DNA from: Thermotoga maritima MSB8
GTDB lineage: Bacteria > Thermotogota > Thermotogae > Thermotogales > Thermotogaceae
Assembly: GCF_000008545.1 (NCBI RefSeq)
Contig: NC_000853.1
Coordinates: 944,465-1,008,464 of the forward strand
DNA: 64,000 nucleotides
Direction: 5' to 3'
Positions 28,008 through 38,932 of this stretch are shown piece by piece; within the stretch, counting starts at the first letter, position 1, and each line of letters begins with the position of its first letter. The translations under genes were made by a program, and so were the position numbers. The notes below the pieces were generated by a model. The model searched no databases and was not told the origin of the DNA. It worked only from the letters and a program-made list of their open reading frames with translations.

Positions 28008-29003
28008 TCACTCCTTTTCCCCTCTACCGAGTTTTTCTGCTATCACAGCAGCTATTATTATGAATCCCTTTGCAACCTGTTGCCAGAAAGGAGAAACACC
28101 AACGAGTACCAACCCATCGTTCAAAACACCAATTATCAATGCACCTACAACAGTTCCTATGAGAGTTCCTTTTCCACCTGAAAGAGAGGCTCCTCCAATA
28201 ACTGTTGCGGCTATTGCATCTAGCTCGTACATCAAACCAGCATTTGGCTGGGCTGAATCTAAACGGGCGGTAACTATTAGACCTGCAACAGCCGAGAGGA
28301 TACCCGATATCGCGTACACCCAGAGTTTCGTCAGTTTTGAATTCACACCAGAGAGAACTGCTGCTTTTTCATTACCTCCAACAGCATATACATATCTTCC
28401 AAACTGAGTTTTTCTGAGAATAAAAATGCCTACTCCTGTGGCTATAGCGGCTATCCAGACTGGCATTGGAATCCCTAAAAACCACCCAGAACCTATGAAG
28501 TCAAAACTATCACCCAATCGCGTTATAGGATGTCCTTTAGTCAGAAGCATGATGAATCCTCTAACTGCTGTCATTGTTCCCAGTGTGGCCACAAATGGGG
28601 GAATATTGAATCTTGTGATAATAAACCCATTGAACAATCCTATTGCAAAACCAGCCAAGACTCCAATTATTGATGCACCAAGAGGATTGAACTTGAGCAC
28701 GACACCAAACGCACTTAGTATCAGACCATACTTCAAAAGTTTTGCGGTTACAGCCCCCGAGAATCCAAGGATAGAACCAACAGATAGATCTATTCCTCCC
28801 GTGAGAATGACAAACGTCATACCCACAGCTATACAGAGGTTAACAGCTGTTTGTCTGAGAATGATCCAGAAATTTTCAAGAGTGAGAAATCGATTGGACA
28901 GAAAACTGAACAAGACGATAAGACCAAGAAGTATGAAAATCGACTGATAGCGAGATATCCTTTGATACCACGAAATCTTCGCTCTGGATCTCTCGACCTG
29001 CAT
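28008..29003 (-). CDS. rbsC: Ribose-type ABC transporter permease
   Basis: 331 residues with about ten membrane helices. TLENFWIILRQTAVNLCIAVGMTFVILTGGIDLSVG is broken here into the recognisable parts TGGIDLSVGS, ATLGTMTAVRG, YAVGGNEKAAVLSG and GGASLSGGKGTLIGT typical of RbsC/XylH permeases. Inner-membrane channel of the importer whose ATPase (rbsA) and binding protein (rbsB) are encoded upstream. Confidence 0.94.
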   Translation of the reverse strand: MQVERSRAKISWYQRISRYQSIFILLGLIVLFSFLSNRFLTLENFWIILRQTAVNLCIAVGMTFVILTGGIDLSVGSILGFSGAVTAKLLKYGLILSAFGVVLKFNPLGASIIGVLAGFAIGLFNGFIITRFNIPPFVATLGTMTAVRGFIMLLTKGHPITRLGDSFDFIGSGWFLGIPMPVWIAAIATGVGIFILRKTQFGRYVYAVGGNEKAAVLSGVNSKLTKLWVYAISGILSAVAGLIVTARLDSAQPNAGLMYELDAIAATVIGGASLSGGKGTLIGTVVGALIIGVLNDGLVLVGVSPFWQQVAKGFIIIAAVIAEKLGRGEKE

Positions 29004-29010
29004 CTTTTAC

Positions 29011-30582
29011 TCACTCCTCCCTTTGTGTTGTTTCTACCTTCACACTTCTGGGGATTGCTGCTTTCAGAAGATCTTCCTCGGTGACTTCTTCTCTGAGAAA
29101 CTCAGCTGTTTTCCGCCCCTCAGACATAACAAGAATTCTGTCGGACATGGCAAGTATCTCTGGAAGTTCAGAGGAAACCATAACTACACCCATTCCTGAA
29201 ACAGCCATTTCACTTATGAGTTTGTAAATCTCACTCTTTGCGTTTACATCAATTCCTCTGGTAGGTTCATCTAAGAGAAGTACCTTTGGTTTTATTGCAA
29301 GCCATTTTGCCAGAACTACTTTTTGCTGGTTTCCTCCACTGAGGTTCTCCACGATTTGATAGGGTGAAGGAGTTTTAATGTTTAATTTTTCTATAAACGA
29401 ACGAACGATTTCTTTTTCGAGTTGACTATCTATTAATCCAAATTTTCTAACGATAAGTTTCATTACCACTGAAGGGAGGGTTATATTATGCAAAACAGAC
29501 ATTTGAAGAATCAGTCCTGCAGTTTTTCTATCCTCTGGGACTAATCCTATCCCATTCTTTACAGCGTCCCTAGGAGAGTGAATTTTTATTTCTTTTCCTC
29601 CAATGAATACCTTTCCTTCTGTACGACCTGGATGGGCGCCGAATATAGCCTCCAAAAGTTCTGTTCTTCCAGCGCCGACTAATCCATATATTCCCAATAC
29701 TTCTCCCTTCCTGACGTAAAAACTCACATCATCAACTAAAAGTTTCTTTCTGTCCAAACTCCACAGTTTAATACCTTCCACTCTGAAAATTTCGTCTGTT
29801 ATTGTCGCACGTTCTTTTATAAAAAACTGATCTATACTTCTTCCTACCATTAATCTAACAAGTTTATCATGATCAAATTCTTCTATGGGACCCTCTCCTA
29901 CCTTTCTACCATCTCTCATCACAACAACCCTGTCAGCTATTTCGAATATTTCCTCTAATCGATGAGAAATGTAAATCACAGATTTTCCTTCATTTTTTAA
30001 AGATCTTATAATATTGAACAGTTGTTCAGTTTCACGTTTACCTATGGCAGAGGTTGGTTCGTCCATGATGATTATTTTGGCGTCAAGTGAAAGTGCTTTA
30101 GCAATAGCTACCATTTGTTGTTGACTAGTGCTCAGATCTTCCACTTTTGTTTTTGGATCGATATTAACTCCTAGCTTTGAAAATAATTTTGAAGCTTGTT
30201 CAAACATTTTCTGGTATTCAATCACACCAAACTCGTTGACCGGTTCTCTGGAGAGAAAGATATTTTCAGCTGAACTAAGATTAGGTACAAGATCTAGTTC
30301 TTGAGGAATTAAGGCGATTCCATTCTCCTGGGCTTCTCTTGGATTCCTGAATCGAACCTCTTTTCCTTCCAGAAAGATCTGTCCCTCGTAATCCGGATAT
30401 ACCCCGGCCAAAATCTTCATGAGAGTGGATTTGCCAGCTCCGTTTTCTCCAACCAGAGCGCAAACTTCCCCTTTATATATTTGAAGAGTTACATTATTGA
30501 CAGCGATTACTCCCGGAAAAGTTTTGGTAATATTTCTGGCTTCCAGCAATACTTCCCTTTCTTTTTCTGTGTTGAGCATCAT
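29011..30582 (-). CDS. rbsA: Ribose-type ABC transporter ATPase, two nucleotide-binding domains
   Basis: 523 residues, duplicated ATPase as in RbsA/XylG/MglA. First half: Walker [28 protein letters not shown], Walker [14 protein letters not shown]. Second half: [12 protein letters not shown] (degenerate Walker A, usual for the family), [30 protein letters not shown] at 30580-30582 lies 8 bases after GGGAGG. Adenine/thymine content is somewhat higher than in flanking genes in the first third. Confidence 0.95.
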
Positions 30583-30583
30583 A

Positions 30584-31237
30584 TCAAAAACCTCCCTGAA
30601 TTTCCAGATAAAGCGGAATCGCTTCTATTGGATACTTAATTTCTTCATCTTTGAGTAGAGTAAAAACGGCTATGAATCTAACAAGAGAACCCACGCTGCC
30701 TGCTCCTTTCGAGAGTTGTTTTAAGAAAGAATTGACCACCTCTTCTTTCACTATTTTGTTCAGCTCCGTGGCAGTGAGGTTGAAATCAATGATTCTATCA
30801 AAATCTTCCATTTTTGCAATACCAGTAGCGTTGACTATTCCATTGCCAAAAATGTGATTACTTAGAAACAAATCTGGAACTTTGCGGTTTTCTCTGACTT
30901 TAACGAGTATTCCATCGTCTTTTATTTCAACAATTTCTCCTACACCCTGTATGATGTAATATCTGTAATTTGAAACGCCAACTACCTTAGCAAACTTTTG
31001 ATGAGCAAGTTCAGGATTTTCGTCCAATGTATTTAAAACTTCCACCGCATCATAACCAAGTCCCTCGTTCATCATGTCTTGGAGCTTGAACCATAATTCT
31101 CTGGCGTATCTTTTGGGATCGAAGCCTTTCTCCATTTCTTCTATAGGAATGACATCACACGAAAGATAGATCAGAAGTAAGATAAAGAAGACAACAATCA
31201 TGGAAATAACTTTTCTTTTAGTTAACTTCGATTTCAA
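30584..31237 (-). CDS. DUF2291 periplasmic lipoprotein-like component of the transporter operon
   Basis: 217 residues. N-terminal helix ([22 protein letters not shown]) with Cys after LLIYLS looks like a signal anchor or lipoprotein signal. The body ([59 protein letters not shown]) fits DUF2291, a family repeatedly found between binding protein and ATPase genes of ribose/xylose-type importers. Role unknown. Start is TTG at 31235-31237, 8 bases after AAAGGAGG; an out-of-frame ATG directly abuts the ribosome site. Confidence 0.83.
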
Positions 31238-31258
31238 ATTCCATCCTCCTTTCTAAAA

Positions 31259-31290
31259 GGGGGCACCCGCTCATAGGTCGCGGGTCCCCC
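31259..31290 (-). terminator. Intercistronic hairpin after rbsB
   Basis: Arms GGGGGCACCCGC (31259-31270) and GCGGGTCCCCC (31280-31290) pair with one bulge. On the minus strand it follows the rbsB stop by about 20 bases and is followed by TTTTAG. Such stems behind binding-protein genes partly terminate and protect the upstream mRNA, so the binding protein can be made in excess. Inference from position and shape. Confidence 0.65.
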
Positions 31291-31310
31291 TGTCTAGATT
31301 AGCTCAGTGA

Positions 31311-32333
<1,023 letters not shown>

Positions 32334-32339
32334 TCAAAT

Positions 32340-32747
32340 TTAGAAGATAACCCCTCCCACAAGTATTACATTGGAATAAGGAATGTCCGCTCCTGTTCTG
32401 ATAATCCCCTTCACGTTTTTCGACATTTCCTTAAACTCCTTATGAGGAACTGTAACGACTTCAACTGGTCCATTCATTTTCTCTATAAGTTTCAGAAGTT
32501 CCTGTTTAGTTTGTATACTCTTCTCATCCATCTCCTTTGCAAGGATTATTCTCTCCACCTTTAACTCCCGAAGAAGAATTTCTATAACTTCCATCAAGCC
32601 AGGCTTTCCTCTATCAACCACCAGATCTACTTTTTTTACTCCCTGCGGGATAGGAAATCCTAAGTCCACAACGGCTAATGTATCCATGTGTCCCATATCC
32701 GCTACAATCTTAGAAATTTCCGAATTCAAAATACCAACCTTTTTCAT
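32340..32747 (-). CDS. rbsD: D-ribose pyranase
   Basis: 135 residues. Interconverts beta-pyranose and furanose forms of ribose to feed ribokinase. MGHMDTLAVVDLGFPIP holds the catalytic His (residue 20) and the conserved Asp; TGADIPYSNVILVGGV-type end is typical of RbsD/FucU. Lies 12 bases after rbsK and before rbsB. Confidence 0.94.
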   Translation of the reverse strand: MKKVGILNSEISKIVADMGHMDTLAVVDLGFPIPQGVKKVDLVVDRGKPGLMEVIEILLRELKVERIILAKEMDEKSIQTKQELLKLIEKMNGPVEVVTVPHKEFKEMSKNVKGIIRTGADIPYSNVILVGGVIF

Positions 32748-32759
32748 GATTCTGCCCCC

Positions 32760-33659
32760 TCATAAATTCTTCAAAAACGCCTCTACTTCTTCTCTCGCTG
32801 GAATAGAACTTTGAGCTCCCAACCTTGTTACCGATATGGCCGCTGCTGCCGTTCCAAAGATTACCGCCTCTTCGGGATTTTTTCCCTCAGACAGAGCAAC
32901 GGCAAAAGCTCCATTGAACACGTCCCCCGCCGCTGTTGTGTCCACAGCCTTTACTTTGAAGGTCGGAAAGTGTTTCTTTTCATTTTTGTTCACAAGAAGT
33001 ACTCCTTTGTCACCGAGCTTCACTATCACATTCTTGACGCCGAGTTCCAGAAACTTCTCAGCGGCTTTCTCAACCGTCAAAAACTCACCGAAGAAATCTT
33101 TCGACAGGGCTTCGATCTCTTTTTCATTCGGTGTGAGATAGTCCAGGTACTGAAAGATTTCTTCGTTTATTCCCTGCGCGGGTGCGGGGTCAAAGATCAC
33201 AATTCCATTGAATCTTTTCGCACATTCCAAGGTGGTTTCAAAAGGAATTTCGTTTTGAAGGAGAAGGATATCACTTTCAGAGAGCGTATTCCAATCAATC
33301 AATTCTTTTTTCAGTTCGGCGTTCGCTCCAGGAAAGATGATGATCCTGTTTTGTCCTGTTTTATCGACTTCTATGAACGCTCTTCCTGTAGGAAGACTAA
33401 CTCTTATATATCCAGTTATTCCGAGTTTTTCGTAATTCTCTATGAGCAGATCAGAGTAATCATCGTTTCCAATGCACGTTACAAAACGGCATCCTTTCTC
33501 TCCAATTTTTGCGACTGTTACAGCCTGATTCGCCCCTTTTCCACCCGGAAAAACGTTCATCTCTATCGCTTTCTGGGTTTCACCAGGTTTTGTGAAGTGA
33601 TCAACCTTCAGAACGATATCTATGTTTGAACTCCCCACGACGGAAATCACTAGAAACAT
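32760..33659 (-). CDS. rbsK: Ribokinase
   Basis: 299 residues, PfkB family; phosphorylates ribose to ribose 5-phosphate. VVGSSNIDIVLKVD, FPGGKGANQAVTVAKIG, FDPAPAQGINEE and the catalytic DTTAAGDVFNGAFAVAL with anion hole and base Asp. The structure of the T. maritima homologue is known. Start: ATG at 33657-33659 directly abuts AAGGGAGG, whereas GTG at 33648-33650 is 9 bases from it, so translation may begin at the GTG (296 residues). First gene of the operon, right behind the tandem operator. Confidence 0.94.
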   Translation of the reverse strand: MFLVISVVGSSNIDIVLKVDHFTKPGETQKAIEMNVFPGGKGANQAVTVAKIGEKGCRFVTCIGNDDYSDLLIENYEKLGITGYIRVSLPTGRAFIEVDKTGQNRIIIFPGANAELKKELIDWNTLSESDILLLQNEIPFETTLECAKRFNGIVIFDPAPAQGINEEIFQYLDYLTPNEKEIEALSKDFFGEFLTVEKAAEKFLELGVKNVIVKLGDKGVLLVNKNEKKHFPTFKVKAVDTTAAGDVFNGAFAVALSEGKNPEEAVIFGTAAAAISVTRLGAQSSIPAREEVEAFLKNL

Positions 33660-33677
33660 CCTCCCTTGTGTCTTGAT

Positions 33678-33701
33678 GAAATCGTTTTCGAAATCGTTTT
33701 C
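33678..33701. promoter_or_regulatory. Tandem LacI-type operator of the pentose operon
   Basis: Two directly adjacent copies of GAAATCGTTTTC (33678-33689, 33690-33701; GAAAACGATTTC on the coding strand), flanked by T and A. Each copy has the GAAA-N4-TTTC near-palindrome with central CG expected for a LacI-family operator. It lies between the promoter and rbsK, at about +7 to +30, where bound repressor would block elongation. The regulator is most likely the LacI protein at 20514-21512. Confidence 0.75.
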
Positions 33702-33707
33702 ACAAGA

Positions 33708-33737
33708 ATGGTAACACGAAGGAAAATGAAAAGTCAA
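33708..33737 (-). promoter_or_regulatory. Promoter of the rbs operon
   Basis: On the minus strand TTGACT (33732-33737), an 18-base spacer, then TACCAT (33708-33713). The predicted start is directly beside the tandem operator and about 45 bases from rbsK. Confidence 0.55.
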
Positions 33738-33884
33738 CGAGAGAAAAACAAAGAATCTCGATCATAAAACCCAATAATTCTTATTAATCGATGATAAATG
33801 AATTTTTTGGATAATATCCATGAACGAGAATTTTCATAATATAGAATTTCATGGTAACATGAGTAAATGGAAGGAGGGATCCGA

Positions 33885-34448
33885 GTGAAAAGAGGTCTGA
33901 TCGTACTGATAGTGATACTCGTACTGGTAGTTGTCATCATTGGAACAACTGTGGGATACTACAACTACCTTGTTTCCCTTGAGCAGGAAGTTCAGGAAAA
34001 GTACAGCCAGATCCAGAATCAACTTCAAAGAAGGGCAGATCTCATTCCAAATCTCGTTGAAACTGTAAAGGGCTACGCCGCGCATGAAAAAGAGATACTC
34101 GAAGAAATAGCGAACGCCAGAGCGAAGTTGATAGGTGCGAAAACTCCTCAGGAAAGTGCTCAGGCCGATGCAGAGCTTTCTTCGGCCCTTTCGAGACTAC
34201 TTGCCATAGCCGAGAACTATCCAAATCTGAAGGCAGACGCAAACTTCCGACAGCTCATGGATGAGCTCGCCGGAACAGAGAACAGAATCGCCGTTGCAAG
34301 AAGAGACTACAACGAAGCGGTGAAGAAATACAACACCGCTATAAAAAAATTCCCCGGTGTGATCTTCGCGAAGATGTTCGGATTCGAAGAAAAGCAGTAC
34401 TTTGAAGCGAAACCGGGAGCCGAGGAAGTTCCCGAGGTGAAGTTCTGA
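33885..34448 (+). CDS. lemA: LemA-family membrane protein
   Basis: 187 residues. One N-terminal membrane helix ([24 protein letters not shown]) and then a long four-helix bundle ([80 protein letters not shown]). From memory the T. maritima LemA structure is known. GTG at 33885 is spaced 7 bases from AAGGAGGG; the upstream ATG at 33867 has no ribosome site. Coupled to the TPM gene. Confidence 0.94.
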   Translation: MKRGLIVLIVILVLVVVIIGTTVGYYNYLVSLEQEVQEKYSQIQNQLQRRADLIPNLVETVKGYAAHEKEILEEIANARAKLIGAKTPQESAQADAELSSALSRLLAIAENYPNLKADANFRQLMDELAGTENRIAVARRDYNEAVKKYNTAIKKFPGVIFAKMFGFEEKQYFEAKPGAEEVPEVKF

Positions 34449-35164
34449 TGAGAAAGATCTTTCTGTTGATTTTCATTGTTTCATCGGTTCTTTTGCTTTC
34501 AGTTGAATTTCCAAAGCCGACCCCGTACAAGTACGTGAACGACTACGTAGGTGTTCTCGATAAAACTACCGTGGAAAAGATCATCTCCGTTGGAAAAGAA
34601 TTGGAAAACAAAACGACAGCCCAGGTGGTGGTTGTCGTTGTACCTTCCCTCTCCGGCCTCACGGTCGAAGAGTATGCGAATCGGCTTTTCAGAGAGTGGG
34701 GAATAGGACAAAAAGAGAAGAACAACGGTGTGCTGCTCCTCGTTGCCATGAACGACAGAAAGGTGAGAATAGAAGTTGGTTACGGTCTGGAAGGTGCCAT
34801 TCCAGATGGAAAAGCGGGAAGGATCCTCGATGAATACGTGATTCCCTATTTCAAAAACGGAGAGTACTCGAAAGGGATCTATTACGGCTACCTTGCCATC
34901 GCGAACGAGGTGGCGAAAGAGTACGGAGTGGAACTCACCGGGACTTCTGATCTTCCTGAAAGAGGAACGGACATCAGCGGTATTTCGATCATTGTAATTG
35001 TCATCGCGTTCATCATCTTCTCTTCCATCATGGGAAGAGGAAGGCGCTGGTACAGAGGCCCAAGGTTTCCTGGTGGGTTCGGTGGTTCCAGAGGTGGATC
35101 AGGAGGTTTTGGGGGATTCGGTGAAGGATCTTCCGGTGGTGGAGGTGCTTCGAGGGGATGGTGA
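34448..35164 (+). CDS. TPM-domain protein with Gly-rich tail (YgcG/Psb32 family)
   Basis: 238 residues. Signal peptide (RKIFLLIFIVSSVLLLSV), TPM domain (KYVNDYVGVLD.., NKTTAQVVVVVVPSLSG, REWGIGQKEKNNGVLLLVA, RIEVGYGLEGAIPD), one membrane helix (about 180-196), then basic and Gly/Ser-rich tail (FPGGFGGSRGGSGGFGG). LemA-TPM pairs are widespread and thought to act in the envelope, function unsettled. Its ATG shares a base with the lemA stop. Confidence 0.92.
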   Translation: MRKIFLLIFIVSSVLLLSVEFPKPTPYKYVNDYVGVLDKTTVEKIISVGKELENKTTAQVVVVVVPSLSGLTVEEYANRLFREWGIGQKEKNNGVLLLVAMNDRKVRIEVGYGLEGAIPDGKAGRILDEYVIPYFKNGEYSKGIYYGYLAIANEVAKEYGVELTGTSDLPERGTDISGISIIVIVIAFIIFSSIMGRGRRWYRGPRFPGGFGGSRGGSGGFGGFGEGSSGGGGASRGW

Positions 35165-35165
35165 A

Positions 35166-35195
35166 AAGCCCTGGCATTGCCAGGGCTTCATTTTT
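35166..35195. terminator. Bidirectional terminator between TPM and M3 peptidase genes
   Basis: Perfect 10-bp stem AAGCCCTGGC / GCCAGGGCTT with ATT loop, starting right after the TPM stop and followed on the plus strand by CATTTTTC. The far arm overlaps the stop codon of the convergent peptidase gene and has AAAA on the other side, so it can serve both. Confidence 0.85.
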
Positions 35196-36831
35196 CTATT
35201 TCTTCGATCTGTTTTGCCACAAAATCCACGATCTCTCTTATGTAATCCCTCGAGAATTTGAGCTCTATTCCCGCGGTTTTATAAACTTCGTCCACCGGCA
35301 TCGAACATCCCACGGATAAAAATCTCTGATAGTCTTTCAGTGTTTTTTCTGGATCTTCTATGTAGTTCCTGTAAATTGCCAGGGCTCCTATCTGTGCTAT
35401 GCCGTACTCGATGTAGTAGAAAGGTACTTCGAAGATGTGAAGCTGAAAGAGCCACCTCGTTTTCTTTTCTTCGTCCAGATCGCTCCAGTCCACTCCCGGG
35501 TTGAATCTGTCCATCAAATAAGCGAAGTACTCGTCCCTTTCTTTTGGTGTGTGATCTGGGTTGGTGTAGATCCAGTGCTGGAAGGCGTCCACGATCATGC
35601 ACCACGGCAGAAAGTAGAGTGCACCTTCGAGTTCTTCGATCTTTGCCTTTTTCAGATCCTCGGGGTCGGTGTAGAACTCGTCCCAGTATTCCATGGAGAT
35701 GAGTTCCAACGACATGGAGGCGAGCTCCGCAACTTCCATTCTATGCGGTCTGTAAAAGACCGGAAGGCTCAGCGTTTCAAACGAGTGCATCGAGTGTCCC
35801 AGTTCGTGAAAGATCGTCCTCACATCCCCCGGTTGTCCCACCGCGTTCATGAAGATGAAGGGAGCTCCCGTCTTTGGAAGCGTGTGGTTGTATCCACCAG
35901 GAGCTTTTCCTTTTCTGTTTTCAAGGTCAAGGAGATTCTTTTCCCTCATGAGGCGAAATCTTTCCGCGAAGGTGGGGTTCAACCTTTTGAGTGCTCTCTC
36001 GGTTTTTTCCATGAATTCTTCCACTGAGGAAAAAGGTTTCAAGACCTTTCCATCCACATCTACCGCTGTATCCCAGGGTCTGACGCTTTCGATTCCCAGC
36101 TTTCTCTGCCTGATTTTTGTTCTTTCCACCAGATAGGGAACGACTTCTTTTTCCACCGCTTCGTGGAAACGGTACAGGTCTTCCGGGGTGTATTCGAACC
36201 TGCTCTTAAGTCTGTGCATGTAATCTCTGTAGTTGGAAAAACCCGCGTTCAGGGCCTGCTGGTGCCTGATTTCTTTGAGTTCGTCGAAGAGTTTGTTGAG
36301 CTTGTCCCGTACTTCCCAGATTCCTTCGTACCTTTTCCTCCAGGCGAGTTCCCTCGTAGATCTGTCGGGATCTCTCAGGTACACGGAAAGCTGCTGAAGC
36401 GTCTTTTTCTCTCCTTCGAAATCGACTTCGATGTTTCCCACGATCGTGCCGTAGTTTCTAGAGAGGATACTCTCTTTCACCTGAAGAGGAACGTTTTCCT
36501 CTCTGAACAGTTCCACATCGTTTTTGATCACCTTTATCATGTGTTCGTAACCACGCGGAGCGAAGTGTTCGTTTTCTACGATTTTCTCTTTTATCTTCTG
36601 TTCGTAAGGCTTGAGTTTTGCCACGATCTCTTTTTGGAACTCCTCGTAAGCTTTTGCGAACTCTTCCTTGTCTGCGTTCACAGTCATTTTGATGTAGAGC
36701 CATCCGTGTTCTTCTCTTACCCGGTCGAAGAAGTCCGTCACTTTGTTGATGAAGGTTCTGAATTCTTCAGGAGAACTGATCTGAAAATCCAGAAGTTCTC
36801 GAACAACCGGTTCAACCTCTTCCCAGCGCAT
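35188..36831 (-). CDS. M3-family oligoendopeptidase (PepF-like)
   Basis: 547 residues, cytosolic zinc peptidase. HELGHSMHSF (HExxH at 342-346) and the downstream EVAELASMSLELIS supplying the third zinc ligand are the M3 signature; an N-terminal helical domain covers the cleft. Degrades short peptides. ATG at 36829-36831 is 8 bases from AAGGAGGG; the ATG 30 bases earlier would place the ribosome site inside the gene. Confidence 0.93.
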   Translation of the reverse strand: MRWEEVEPVVRELLDFQISSPEEFRTFINKVTDFFDRVREEHGWLYIKMTVNADKEEFAKAYEEFQKEIVAKLKPYEQKIKEKIVENEHFAPRGYEHMIKVIKNDVELFREENVPLQVKESILSRNYGTIVGNIEVDFEGEKKTLQQLSVYLRDPDRSTRELAWRKRYEGIWEVRDKLNKLFDELKEIRHQQALNAGFSNYRDYMHRLKSRFEYTPEDLYRFHEAVEKEVVPYLVERTKIRQRKLGIESVRPWDTAVDVDGKVLKPFSSVEEFMEKTERALKRLNPTFAERFRLMREKNLLDLENRKGKAPGGYNHTLPKTGAPFIFMNAVGQPGDVRTIFHELGHSMHSFETLSLPVFYRPHRMEVAELASMSLELISMEYWDEFYTDPEDLKKAKIEELEGALYFLPWCMIVDAFQHWIYTNPDHTPKERDEYFAYLMDRFNPGVDWSDLDEEKKTRWLFQLHIFEVPFYYIEYGIAQIGALAIYRNYIEDPEKTLKDYQRFLSVGCSMPVDEVYKTAGIELKFSRDYIREIVDFVAKQIEEIEK

Positions 36832-36915
36832 TGTACATGCCCTCCTTGTTGGGTTCTCCATTATTATTTTGCGGCAAGGATGCTTCGAAGCTTCCCAATT
36901 TAAATCAACTGTTAC

Positions 36916-36944
36916 TTAGTTCGCATCAAGAATTAGTGTATACT
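36916..36944 (+). promoter_or_regulatory. Putative larCBE promoter
   Basis: TTAGTT (36916-36921), 17-base spacer, TATACT (36939-36944), 31 bases before the larC ATG, which has a clean GGAGGTG ribosome site. The -10 is strong, the -35 weak. Confidence 0.5.
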
Positions 36945-36975
36945 TACTTAAAAAAGATATGGAGGTGCGAATACG

Positions 36976-38184
36976 ATGAGGATACTATATCTCGATCCTT
37001 TCTCAGGGATATCTGGGGACATGTTCCTTGGCCTTTTGGTCGATCTTGGGGTGGATCCAGAAAAGATAAAATCCCGTCTTGAAAAGCTCAACGTCGAATT
37101 CGATCTCGTGGTGAAAAAGGTAAACAAAAAAGGAGTAACCGCCACAAAAGTTGACGTTGTTTTCCCTAGAAAAGAGCACCACGAGGATCACATTGTGTCG
37201 GATCATGATCACCACCATCACCATGGAAGACATCTCTCCGAGATCGTTGAAGTACTCAGCAGACTCGAAGATCCTTTGAAAGAGAAAGCGATAAGGATGT
37301 TTGAAGCTCTCGCAGAAGCGGAAAGCAAGATCCACGGCCTCTCAAAAGAAAAGGTTCATTTCCACGAAGTTGGGGCCATGGACGCTGTGATAGAGATCGC
37401 GGGAGCTGTAGTTGGATTGGAGCTTCTCGAAGTAGAGAAGGTTTTCTGTGGCACTGTCAACACGGGAAGCGGTTTTGTGATGACAGAACACGGCAGATAC
37501 CCGGTTCCCGCTCCAGCCACCGCTGAGCTGCTGAAAGGCATTCCGATCTATATGGATCAGAAAGTGCGCGCGGAACTGGTCACGCCGACGGGAGCAGTGA
37601 TCTTGAAGATCCTGGTTGACGAGTTCAGGACACCGATCTTGAGAGTAGAAAAAGTGGGATACGGAGCTGGGACGATGGATCTCGAAATACCGAACGTTTT
37701 GAGGGGGTATCTCGGTTACATCGAACCCTCCGAAAGAACCGGAGATGTTCTCATAGAAACGAATGTGGACGATATGAATCCACAGCTGTTCGGTCATCTC
37801 ATGGAGAGACTGTTTGAAGCGGGGGCAAAGGATGTCTTCTTCACACCCATATACATGAAGAAGAACCGTCCGGCTGTCAAGGTTTCTGTTCTCTGTCACG
37901 AGTCGAAAAAAGATGAGATCCTGAAACTGCTCTTCAAAGAAAGCACCAGCATAGGTGCGAGGGTTTTCTATCCCGAAAAGGTAGAAGCGACCCGCACATT
38001 GAAGACGGTAAAGACCGAATACGGGGAGATTCCAGTCAAGATAGCGAGTTTCGATTCGGAGATCGTGAACATCTCACCAGAGTACGAGGCTTGCAAGAAG
38101 GTTGCACAGGAGAAAGGAATTCCTCTCAAAGAAGTATACAGAGCGGTCTACAAGAGTGTTTCGGAGGTTCGAAACGATGTTTGA
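36976..38184 (+). CDS. larC: Nickel-pincer cofactor biosynthesis protein LarC (unsplit)
   Basis: 402 residues. [22 protein letters not shown] and [21 protein letters not shown] are the LarC/DUF111 signature; a His-rich loop ([11 protein letters not shown]) is likely nickel-binding. LarC inserts nickel into the pyridinium-3,5-bisthiocarboxylic acid mononucleotide, a CTP-dependent step. In Lactobacillus plantarum larC is made by programmed frameshifting from two frames; here it is one open frame. Overlaps larB by 8 bases. Confidence 0.94.
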
Positions 38185-38932
38185 AGATGTACTGAGATCT
38201 CTCGCAAGTGGTGAGATAACCATTCAAGAAGCGGAAGAGAAGATTTTGAGCAAATTTTTTGAAAGAACAAACGAGTTGATGCTCGACATGGAAAGAGACA
38301 AAAGGCAGGGATTTCCCGAAATCGTCTTTGCACTGGGGAAAACTAAGGAGCAGACGATAGCCGCTGTGGAGAAGTTTTTAGAGAGAAAGGGAATCGCCTT
38401 TGTCTCCGGTCTGGACGAGGAGAAAAAACGGGAGTTGAAAGATAGATTTTTTGGCTACGTGATAAAAGAAGCTGGGAGACTCGTGGTTTTAAAGAGAGAA
38501 AATACAACTCTGGAAAAGTTGAACGGAAAAGTTGGAGTGATAACTGCTGGAACTTCTGATGTTCCCTTCGCCGAGGAGACTTCTCTCATACTTGAAGAAC
38601 TCGGTGTCAACGTTCAGAAGGTTTACGACGCGGGAGTTGCGGGGATACACAGATCCTTTTACGCACTCAGCAAGACAGAAGATTCTGACCTTCTCATAGT
38701 CTTTGCCGGAATGGAAGGAATTCTTCCTTCTCTCATAGCTTCTCTCACAGATCTTCCGGTGATAGCCGTTCCCACACCCGTTGGTTATGGATTCGGTGGA
38801 GAGGGACTGGGAGCGCTTTCCACGATGCTTCAAACGTGTGTTCCGGGTCTTGTTGTGGTGAACATAGGGAACACCGTTGGAGCCGCAGCGGCCGCCGTGA
38901 GAATTTTAAGGAGGATAAGGAAAGATGGATAA
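38177..38932 (+). CDS. larB: LarB, pyridinium-3,5-biscarboxylic acid mononucleotide synthase
   Basis: 251 residues. The C-terminal half is a PurE-like carboxylase domain ([61 protein letters not shown]). LarB carboxylates and hydrolyses nicotinic acid adenine dinucleotide, first step of nickel-pincer cofactor synthesis. ATG at 38177 lies 8 bases after GGAGG, within the end of larC. Overlaps larE by 8 bases. Confidence 0.94.

Noticed and set aside
32811-33629. 272-codon plus-strand frame opposite rbsK
   Set aside because: rbsK on the minus strand is unmistakable; the plus frame lacks a start context and any known motif.
36163-36903. 246-codon plus-strand frame opposite the M3 peptidase
   Set aside because: Shadow of a gene with HExxH and strong ribosome site; composition typical of antisense reading (Phe/Val/Ser-rich).
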